A stretch of DNA of 64,000 nt from Harmothoe impar (taxonomy: Eukaryota; Annelida; Polychaeta; Phyllodocida; Polynoidae): the NCBI GenBank assembly GCA_947462335.1, contig OX381710.1, forward strand, positions 67,079,303 to 67,143,302, written 5' to 3'. Position numbers and translations under genes: made by a program. The notes below the pieces were generated by a model, which worked only from the letters and a program-made list of their open reading frames with translations, was not told where the DNA came from and ran no database searches. Positions 22,904 through 31,198 of this stretch are shown here, piece after piece (the first letter of the stretch is position 1; every line of letters starts with the position of its first letter).

Positions 22904-23222
22904 GGCCAAATAAAATAAAAAGTGTGTTTCAGGTTACTCTACCCTACCTAGCAAAACAGGGCCGACCCTAGACATTTTTATGTAATTTTGAAAGAATATT
23001 TATATTTTGGGTCATTTTGGGGCTATTTAAGGGTCGATCTGATAGTTCACGAGTCGAGGTGGTCGTCGGCAAGTCGGCATTGTAGTTCGTGAGTCGATTT
23101 CTGTGTACTTTTCAGGCTAAAGTAAAAAATATATATATATAAAAAAAATTAAAATCCGACCCACTTTATAATACCTTAGATTTTCAGACCATGTAACCTG
23201 AAACACACCTCTTTTTTGGCCT
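22904..23222. mobile_element. MITE family with GGTGTGTTTCAGG ends
   Basis: The element starts GGGCCAAATAAAATAAAAAG, then TGTGTTTCAGGT and a block reading CAGGGCCGACCCTAG. It ends with the complement (ACCTGAAACACACCTCTTTTTTGGCC). Related copies or fragments lie at about 24495-24740, 34572-34720, 39320-39575, 39777-40222 and 55218-55468. Shared ends and variable interiors suit a non-autonomous DNA transposon family. Confidence 0.8.
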
Positions 23223-24804
23223 TGGGTGGACTATTGTAAGACACTGGGAGCCTTGACAGAGGGGCTCCGGCATTGCTAGATTCTCTTGCAATGTGATAAT
23301 GCTGACCTCTATAGGTATAATTAAGGTGGGAATAATGTACTCGTACACCGATAATGCTCGGCTCTTTCCATATCTCTATCTTTCCGTATGTATGCCTGGC
23401 GCTGCCTCTCTGTTCGTCTTTTCTCTCTCATGGATTTTAATGTACCCGTATTACCACATTGCACTCATAACCTCACCTGTGACCTAACGTGTTGGTATTG
23501 TCATGAGCTATAATTGACGGTAATTTGATTAAGTATAGTCTATGTAGCAGGGCTAGCGGAGTAATTAGTGTGAATCATGTGTTAGCCTGGTCAATCAAGA
23601 GCTGAGTGGAATATGGCCCCGCCCCGGTGTACTGTACCTATATGGCCGTTACATGTAGAGACCATACACCTACGGTAGAGCCTCAATAAAGCGACCCTTC
23701 AAGTTAAGCTATGGGCCCCAAAAGTATTTTGCTAATAATAGATGAAGTCTACGACAACAATGCTACTGACCTAATCCTAAATCCAATCTCTCAAGAGTGT
23801 GAGTCTAGACTTAGAACTGAAGGTTTCTCTCCTGACTCAAGGTTGGGGTAAAACAAAGGGATGACATGGGAGTTCATGTGTATGTCTCAATTTCTTCCCA
23901 GGTTGGACCTGGCCCATAGCCCACTACGGCTTCTGACCCAGGGTCCAAAGAGTGGGGAATAACTCTGCTGAGTGTAACAGAAGGAACCTCCAGTCTAATA
24001 AGAGCACATCTTAATGCTCCTGGTGTTTTGTTTTATAATTATGTTTCTGGCCGCAGATGGGCCGTCCATCTAACGGGGTTGTACTGTACAGGCCTTTACC
24101 TGTGAGCAGATAGACACAGGTGTACAGCAATTTACTTTACTTGACATACAGGATTCGCTTAACATAGTTATTATGTATTAGATATGGTACAAGTGACCTG
24201 CTGTGTAAGTGTCATAAGCTAAGGAGAGGGTAATTTTCCAAGTCTCCAGCTGCAGATAATAACCATTGTTTATAAAACACTTATGCAGCTAGTCACGCAT
24301 ATCATATCTGACTTACACTCACAGTAGGAGAGTGTGCTTAATGGACCGCATACACATAGAGTCATATATAAATGTAAAATACAGTCAGGCCATTTCTTTT
24401 CTTCTCTCAGCCAACTATGGTGTAAAGACATATAAATATGGAAATGGCTGTGAGAAACTTCATCATGTTACCATATACACATACAGTATGGAATAAGGCC
24501 AAATAAAAAAAAATTGTTTAAGGTAACATGGGAAGAAACTCTAGGGTCGGTTGGTCGGAATTTTTTTCTTTTCTTTTTTTACATACCCTAAAATCGACCC
24601 CAAAAAAGTGTAAAAATGGGAAGATTTTTTCAAAACTTTTGTAAACCTAAAATAAACCCCACAAAAGTGTAAAAATATGAAAATCTCTTCAAAATTGGAT
24701 AAAAAGAAAACGTAGGGTCGGCCCGGTTTAGATGGCACTGCGGTATAGCGGGCACTGGAGCTTGTTGTGGTGGCCTGCACTGATAAGCTGATATAAGATG
24801 GGTA

Positions 24805-25112
24805 AGTAGTATATAATGTATCGGAACAGGACCATGCTTAAGTACTGTTTATTACTCAATCGATATGCAGCCAATCAGAGGCCTCCATTTGGTCACGTGA
24901 CCCCCTCATTTGCATAATTACGTAATAGGCCACGCCCCCTTGATCACCAGCCAATCAGAGGCCGCCATTTGGTCACGTGACCCCCTCATTTGCATAATAG
25001 GCCACGCCCCCTTGATCACGTGACCCCCTCATTTGCATAATAGACCACGCCCCCTTGATCACCAGCCAATCAGAGGCTGCCATTTGGTCACGTGACCCCC
25101 TCATTTGCATAA
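24805..25112 (+). repeat. Element A left terminal inverted repeat
   Basis: About 308 bases are almost identical to the complement of 34030-34337. The repeat is internally modular. CCAATCAGAGG, CCATTTGGTCACGTGAC, CCCCTCATTTGCATAATA and GGCCACGCCCCCTTGATCAC recur three to four times. These contain a CCAAT box, the perfect E-box palindrome GTCACGTGAC, the POU octamer ATTTGCAT and an Sp/KLF-like CACGCCC. Confidence 0.95.
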
Positions 25113-25119
25113 TAAGCTT

Positions 25120-25347
25120 CCATTTGATCACGTGGCCTCTTCATTTGCATAATAAACCACAACAACATCACGTGGCTCTCTTTGTTTGTAAACAACACCA
25201 CGTGGCTCTCTTTGTTTGTAAACAACACCACGCGGCTCTCTTGTTTGTAAATAACACCTACTAAGTTTAGTCATAGGTAGCAGCAGCATCTTCAGCAGCA
25301 GCAGCAGCAGCAGCATCTTCAGCAGCAGTGGCAGCAGTGGCAGCAGT

Positions 25348-25378
<31 letters not shown>

Positions 25379-26185
25379 CGTGGTCACGCGGCCTCTTCAT
25401 AATTTGCATAATAAGCCACAACAACAGCACGTGGCTCTCTTTGTTTGTAAACAACACCTACTAAGTTTAGTCATAGGTGTCTAGAGCAGCAGCAGCAGCA
25501 GCATCTTCAGCAGCAGCAGCATCTTCAGCAGTAGCAGCAGCAGCAGCAGCAGCAGTAGCAGCAGGAGCAACATCTTCAGCAGCAGTAGCAGCAGCAGCAG
25601 TAGCAGCAGGAGCAACATCTTCAGCAGCAGTAGCAGCAGGAGCAGCATCTTCAGCAGCAGCAGCAGCAGCAGCAGCAGCATCAACAGCAAAAGCAACAGC
25701 CCGTGGTCACGCGGCCTCTTCATTTGCATAATAAGCCACAACAACACCACGTGGCTCTCTTTGTTTGTAAATAACACCACGTGGCTCTCTTTGTTTGTAA
25801 ACAACACCATGCGGCTCTCTTGTTTGTAAATAACACCTACTAAGTTTAGTCATAGGTAGCAGCAGCATCTTCAGCAGCAGCAGCAGCAGCAGCATCTTCA
25901 GCAGCAGTGGCAGCAGTGGCAGCAGTAGCAGCAGCAGCAGCAGCAGCCCGTGGTCACGCGGCCTCTTCATAATTTGCATAATAAGCCACAACAACAGCAC
26001 GTGGCTCTCTTTGTTTGTAAACAACACCTACTAAGTTTAGTCATAGGTGTCTAGAGCAGCAGCAGCAGCAGCATCTTCAGCAGCAGCAGCAGCAGCAGCA
26101 GCGTCATAGGTGTCTAGAGCAGCGGCAGCAGCAGCAGCAGCGTCATAGGTGTCTAGAGCAGCAGCAGCAGCAGCAGCATCATCTT

Positions 26186-26224
<39 letters not shown>

Positions 26225-26280
26225 CTTCAGCAGCAGTAGCAGTGCTCTGAGCAACTCTATTAGCATCAACAGCAACATCA
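25120..26280. repeat. Tandem duplication of the end of the Ala-rich ORF plus promoter words
   Basis: The context around the ORF stop codon (CTACTAAGTTTAGTCATAGG) occurs four times, at about 25258, 25458, 25836 and 26028. The spacing shows a unit of roughly 575 bp repeated twice, each unit holding two variants of the stop region. Between them lie (AGC)n runs that continue the alanine codons and blocks with GTTTGTAAACAACACCACGT and TTTGCATAATAAGCC. Only the 26037 copy is linked to the complete ORF. The others are orphan 3' ends. Confidence 0.8.
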
Positions 26281-26813
26281 GCAAAAGCAACAGCCCGTAA
26301 CCCAGCATCATGCGCATCAGCAATAGCAGCAACAGCGACATTGCGACTAGCATCAGCGAAACAGGCTATGTTTTTAGCAGCTGTACAAGCATTAATAGCA
26401 CTAGCTCTAGCAGCAGCCGCAACAGCGTCACCGTTAGCAGTCGCTGCAGCATCAGCAGCAGCAGCATCGGCAGCAAGAGCGGTAACAGTAGCAAGAACAT
26501 TAGCAGCACGAGCAGCAGTGGGGAGAGTAACAGCAGCGTTGTTAGCAACATTAGTGACTTCGTATGCAGCATGTGTAGCACGAACGCCGGTAAGAGCTTC
26601 ACGTCTTGCACGAGCAGCAGCAACAGCTGCAGAAGTAGCCCTCACACTATCCAGCCACCCGTACGAATCTTGATAAAAACGAACCTCCACGTTGCTACTT
26701 GTTAACTCATCAGTAACCATGGTCGTCTCCTCCGTGTGGTGTTGTCGCTGCTCTGTAGTAGTGTTGGGATGCTCACATTTGGTAGAACGTAGAGTGATTC
26801 CTGATGACGCCAT
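26037..26813 (-). CDS. Alanine-rich protein of element A, function unknown
   Basis: The frame runs 258 residues from an ATG at 26813. The first ~70 residues are of normal composition (MASSGITLRSTKCEHPN, then EVRFYQDSYGWLDSV). The rest is dominated by alanine with regularly placed Asp, Glu, Thr and Asn, and ends in three LDTYD motifs separated by alanine runs. Such composition favours long helices. The early part uses varied codons and contains non-repeat segments (NIACFADASRNVAVAAIADAHDAG), so it is not merely a slipped (CAG)n tract. An alanine-rich ORF in the same position and orientation exists in element B. I do not recognise a family. Confidence 0.6.
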
Positions 26814-28008
26814 GCTGAAGGTGGTAGAAGAAGTGTGTGGGATCCATGTTTCACTCTCGCTTATGTACTAGGCTCCGAGATAAGCCTCTTAACTCATGAG
26901 AAAAACTCTCACTAGGAAGGCGACCGGCTGTCTACCTGTGTAGGTGCGGGTTCGTCACATCTTTAATCCTGTTCGACTCCCCGAGGAAATAGATGAAAAA
27001 ACAAAAGACCGTCTTTCAAGCACTCGAATCCGCAGTCAGTAGGAAGCTATAAGGAGCTTAACTTGTTTTGATTTAAGCTGTCTACCACACGCACGCGCTT
27101 GTAGTCACAGCTAGAGTAGCAGACATCCGTCTGCCCGCTGGTGCATGACACCCGGCTTTAAACACCCCCTGTAGTTTTTTTTGTATACACAGTTGAACGT
27201 CTTAATCTCTTACCCAGCTATAATCCTATATACATGTAACGCGCATTACTCCCCTTTATGGCAATTATCAGATTGATTTAAGGGTGGAAAGGGCTTAGGT
27301 GATTAGGTCCCTCTCTAGCTGAAAACAGGCTTAGAACATAACATGCAGTCATCCGGCCGCGTTAAACACCCCCTGTAGGCTTTTTGTATACACTCTTGAT
27401 CCCCTCTCTAGGTGAAAACAAAGCTTAGAAGATGCAGTCATCCGTCCACGGGCTGGCGCGTCACACCTGTCATTAATCACCCCCTGTAGTCTTTGTATAC
27501 ACAGTTGACCCGCTTTATCTCTTCACCGGCGCATGACACCCGACCTTAAACACCCCCTGTAGGCTTTTTTTTTGTATACACAGTTTGAACGTCTTAATCT
27601 CTTACCCAGCTATAATCCTATATACATGTAATGCGCATTACTCCCTTTATGACAATTATCAGATTGATTTAAGGGTGGAAAGGATCTAGAAGAGGGTGGG
27701 GGATCTAGCTGAAAACAAAACAGGCTTAGAACAAAAACATGCAGACATCCGGCCGCGTTAATCACCCCCTGTAGGCTTTGTATACACTCTTGATCCCCTC
27801 TCTAGGTGAAAACAAAAGCTCCGTCCACGGGCTGGCGCGTCACACCTGTCGTTAAAACGCCCCCTGTAGTCTTTGTATACACAGTTGTCCCGCCTTATCT
27901 ATTCACCAGCTATAAGCCCATATGCATGTACATGCGATTTTTGATTTCCTCTCTGGAAGAGGGTGGGGCTCAAGGTGAAAACAAGATTAGGACATTCGCT
28001 CTCTCAGC
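26814..28008. promoter_or_regulatory. Amplified intergenic control region upstream of a TATA box
   Basis: From about 27120 to 27990 a module containing CACCCCCTGTAG, TTTGTATACACAGTTG, CAGCTATAATCCTATATACA and CAGATTGATTTAAGGGTGGA recurs in full or in part about four times. A single diverged version occurs at the corresponding place in element B (about 44930-45180). The array lies between the leftward Ala-rich ORF and a rightward TATA box at 28009, so it is likely a divergent promoter/enhancer block. This is inference from position. Confidence 0.6.
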
Positions 28009-28017
28009 TATATAAAG
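28009..28017 (+). promoter_or_regulatory. TATA box of a rightward transcript in element A
   Basis: TATATAAAG lies downstream of the repeated control modules. About 70-80 bases downstream begin short ATG frames, one of which runs into a strong splice-donor-like GTGAGT near 28122. In element B a TATAAAAG at 45234 occupies the equivalent place ahead of an ORF. No downstream exon could be identified in element A. Confidence 0.55.
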
Positions 28018-28686
28018 AGCCTCAATTGTTCTTGCAACAGCACTTCACCACCGGTACACTATCAGTCACGAGGCAGATGTTTGCGGTATGGTTCATACAG
28101 GTTACCTACTAATAGCGGTTTGGGTGAGTAGATCACTTTTTTTTTTTCTAAAAAAAAACCCACTTAGAACTAGGGTATGTATATGTAGCACTGTTAGTGT
28201 AAGTACACAGTAGAATCTACTGTACTATAGACTTAACCCTCTGAAGACGGTGGAGCGCGTTAATGTGCAGGTCTGTGTCGGCGTCACTGTTTTTTTTTTG
28301 TTTTTTTTTATTCTAACTAAAAAAAAGAAAAAAAAGTCAGAAGTCAATCTACGACCTATCAAAGACAATTTTGTGATAAGTTCAAACTAAATAAGAGACA
28401 GTTTGAGCGTCTCTTAGTCGCTGTCAAAGATGCGAATAACGAACGCGCTAGTATAGTTCCCCGCTCTTTCGTCAGATGGCACCACAATAGGAATTTTGTA
28501 CATTCCTACGATGCTCACGAACATTTTAACGCATAATGAGTTATAAAGGCAACAAAGCGCGCTTCTAATATATTAAAATATAAAAAACAATTCAATATTG
28601 TGTATTTCTGATAGAAATGAGACAGTTTCTTTAAATACCAATTAAACTATAGCGAGATGAAAAATACCACACCATATCTAAGGCGT
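28018..28686. other. Non-coding segment of element A
   Basis: This holds the presumed 5' end of the transcript from the 28009 TATA box, poly-T and poly-A tracts near 28140 and 28290-28335, and A/T-rich sequence. No open frame of note is present. Confidence 0.45.
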
Positions 28687-28694
28687 TATAAAAG
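28687..28694 (+). promoter_or_regulatory. TATA box ahead of the stem-loop cluster
   Basis: TATAAAAG lies about 25 bases before the first predicted stem (28719). That distance fits a TATA-driven RNA polymerase II or type-3 RNA polymerase III start. Confidence 0.55.
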
Positions 28695-28714
28695 ATATAC
28701 ATAGTCAGAACCTC

Positions 28715-28907
28715 TCACCGAGTCGGTAATCTGAAAAACGGATCAACTCGTCTCTGACAGTGCCACAGGGCCCCCGTCCAACGGGGCTTTTGAGGCCAGT
28801 CTGTCAGAGTGATCCATGCTGCTTAACATGAGGCGTAATTAATTACGCCGATGTTGCGCAGCATATAACCAACTCGATCAGAGTTGGTTGGCCCCTTTTT
28901 AGGGGCC
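28715..28907 (+). ncRNA. Candidate structured RNA: five consecutive stem-loops
   Basis: Five helices follow each other almost without gaps. (1) CGAGT at 28719-28723 pairs with ACTCG at 28746-28750, around an inner ATCTG/CGGAT helix. (2) CTCTGACAG (28752-28760) pairs perfectly with CTGTCAGAG (28801-28809) and encloses CCCCGT/ACGGGG. (3) ATGCTGC (28816-28822) pairs with GCAGCAT (28858-28864), enclosing AACAT/ATGTT and the palindrome GGCGTAATT/AATTACGCC. (4) AACCAACTC (28867-28875) pairs with GAGTTGGTT (28881-28889). (5) GGCCCCT pairs with AGGGGCC over a TTTT loop (28890-28907). A TATA box precedes the cluster. The run of T at 28896-28900 could stop RNA polymerase III, and AATAAA words follow at 28911. 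No family is recognised, and no open frame runs through. Confidence 0.6.
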
Positions 28908-28953
28908 ACACAATAAATAAAGAATAGAAGACTAAGGGAACGTTCACAAACGT

Positions 28954-28972
28954 CACCCCTTCCTACGGGGTG
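28954..28972. repeat. Small hairpin downstream of the stem-loop cluster
   Basis: CACCCC (28954-28959) and GGGGTG (28967-28972) form a six-base stem with a seven-base loop. It continues the unusual density of stems in this part of element A. Confidence 0.5.
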
Positions 28973-30934
28973 GGTGGGTCTTTGGGTTTAGTGACAAAAC
29001 AGCGACATGTGAGTAGGAGGGGGGAGAGTCGGAGTTTGCGTGTCAGCTCTCTTTTTTTTTTTTTTCCAAGTCTACATATTATTTATGATTAAAAATTTAA
29101 AAAACACGATAATATAGAGCGCTGATCAAAAACTGAATAGAAAAATAACCAAAATAGGTTGGGGAAATCTCTGCTATCTAGCTGATCGGTCGTTGTCACA
29201 CGGTGCAGAAAATTTACTTTTAGAAAATCTATATTAGGACCACAGACGGGGCACATGTGTCACTTGTCGAATATAAGAGATGCTAATGGTCCTTGTCGAA
29301 TTTAAGAACTAGGTCTTGTCCATTGTCTATTTTGAGAAGTAGTCTTGCCCGTCTTGCCCCTTGTCGCCAACTCCCAGCACCCCCGTGTCTCTTTGTCCAT
29401 ATTGGCTAAAACAGGACATTGTTGACTTGTCTATTTTACCCGTCTGGGGCCTTATTATTAATCCCTGTGTATAACTTGCAGCTTATATGTTGTACCAAAC
29501 CTCCTTCAAAATGTCGCATGTGTGGATCTAGGAATTTGGGAGGTAGATTGAGATGGGGTAATACGCAACGTGTTTGGAGTATTTGAAACAAGATACGTAA
29601 CTTTAATAATGTACAGAAAAGAACGAGTCACACTAGGCGGCAAATTTAAGTATCAAATTAAAGCTTATGCTGTCAGTAATGCAGTCAGCTAGGAATAACT
29701 TGCATTATCACAACCTTTTTTTTTTTTTTTTCCCGAATTACTGAAACGTGAAAATTGATCGCGAAAATTCCAAATTTCCCCATGTATTTTAGCCCCAAAG
29801 TAAAAAAAAAACGCTCTCGTCATATTTTTTTCACTGCTTAGTGATGAGAAACAACTTAGGTTGTTTCTTAGTCTTAAGATAATAGGCTACGTCAACTGTT
29901 ATGACTGACACTGGAACAGTCCTGAACAGGAGAAGTTTCTGGCTGCAAACATAGGGGGCGGTAACCCTTCTCCGAGCATAGACACCCACGTGTGCTGCTG
30001 AGAGAGATCAACCGGAACTATGAGCGAGCCAAGTCTGTGCTTGGAGAATAGGCAGTAACTCAAAAATAGAGGGCGATAACTGTGTTGTATTCTGGGAGGG
30101 TTTATTGAGTACAACTTTATAGTAATATAGAATTGAGCCCGAACCAGTTCTATAGACAGAGGAAAAATATATCTAGGCCGCCAGATTCCATCTCTTTTCT
30201 ATGCCAAATATGTCAGAATCTCATTTTTTTACTGAGTGGTTATTTTTGATAGTGTAGAACCAATATCTGTCTAATTAAAAACCCTTATCAGTTCTGTTTT
30301 TACATACAAAGAATTTTCCCACCCTTCTAGGCTTTTTCAAAGGATAAGAATTGAGATAGCTGAAGGTCATTATGTATGTTTTAAACCCTTTTGGTGATAC
30401 CCTACATAGGCCCCTAGACGGGGGGATGCTGTTTCACTTGGCTATGTCCCTTGTCGATTTTTAAGAAAAGCGGTTTGTCCCTTGTCACTGACACTATAAA
30501 AATGTCACTACCCCTCATGTCACATGTCGATTCTAAGGAATACCCATGTCACTTGTCGATTCTAAGGAATAGGTCTTGTCCCTTGTCACTAGGGTCATGT
30601 CGATTCGTCGATTTTTACCTGTCTGGGGGCCCCTCTACATAAGGGAGAATCTAAAAAAAAAAATTTTAAGATTAGGGTCGGGCTACCTACCTACGACAGA
30701 CACTCACAGTACACCTGATGACCTCCACATGATGACCTGATGCCCTTCCTAAAAAAAAACAACCCGACCTACCTACTCAAGAGGGTTTCAGTGTAGAGAC
30801 TATTAGGGGTTTTTCTGATGCGTATATTATATTGAGATTGATTTTCAACTTTTGTGATAAGCGGGTGGTCCTGAAAAGGACCGTTAGAGATGATAGCAGG
30901 GAACTTGCTGCTGAGGCGGAGGGTGTGGCGGCGG
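28973..30934. other. Non-coding interior of element A with nested repeats
   Basis: Poly-T tracts lie near 29050 and 29710. Two related repeats at about 29235-29455 and 30405-30640 each have an inverted edge resembling GGCCCCWAGACGGG / CCYGTCTGGGGGCC and internal CACTTGTCGAATTTAAG words. A fragment of the GGGTCGGGC-type MITE family lies at about 30650-30785. No exon is supported. Confidence 0.5.
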
Positions 30935-31198
30935 TCATATCACGTCGTAGTCCTTCAGCATCTCCAGGATGGCGGGCGGTAGGCCTTCCTCCCTGCAGAC
31001 CTGCTGCTTGACCTGTTCGACGGACTGCCGGATGAGTTGATCCACGAGCTCCGTGATCAGCTCATCGGCCACACCCTCCTCTGCAGCAGCACGCTGTCTC
31101 TCTGCCTCTTCTCTCTGTAGTGCGGCTGCGAATTCCTTCTCCACGGCCGCATCGATCACAGATCGGGAAACGGCCACGAAGTTCACTCGGTGAGCCAT
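30935..31198 (-). CDS. Short ORF of element A preceded by a CRE motif, 87 residues
   Basis: The ATG at 31198 follows GTCAAA directly. A CRE palindrome TGACGTCA lies about 45 bases upstream. The predicted protein begins MAHRVNFVAVSRSVIDAAVE, is rich in Glu, Gln and Ala with a helical and probably coiled-coil central part (KEFAAALQREEAERQRAAAE), and ends in LEMLKDYDVI. The leader and start context recur at 33108-33209, which supports translation. Function is unknown. Confidence 0.5.
   Translation of the reverse strand: MAHRVNFVAVSRSVIDAAVEKEFAAALQREEAERQRAAAEEGVADELITELVDQLIRQSVEQVKQQVCREEGLPPAILEMLKDYDVI

Larger units (their letters stand above)
16504..24798. other. Repeat-rich intergenic region, no gene seen
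   Basis: No open frame here has recognisable domains. Besides the repeats listed separately, there is a short inverted-repeat element with TACTACACC-like ends at about 18216-18350. Words such as TCACTGTAGATTTACAGTAGA-like stretches occur at about 18790-18900 and 21700-21915. A related repeat pair lies at about 20925-21050 and 24165-24310, containing GTGACYTGCTGTRTAAG. Confidence 0.5.

Noticed and set aside
25128..26705. Poly-leucine, poly-serine and plus-strand poly-alanine frames in the (AGC)n region
   Set aside because: They are alternative readings of the trinucleotide repeats. Only the minus-strand frame 26813-26037 has a non-repeat N-terminus and a match in layout with element B.
26930..26990. 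tRNA-like B-box word (GTTCGACTCC)
   Set aside because: The neighbouring bases do not form a T-arm, and no acceptor or anticodon stem can be drawn.
28716..28727. CACCGAGTCGGT, identical to a stretch of a known Cas9 tracrRNA hairpin
   Set aside because: It is only 12 bases, with no Cas gene, repeat array or other tracrRNA part. In animal DNA this is a chance match to a short palindromic stem, so I kept only the broader stem-loop observation.
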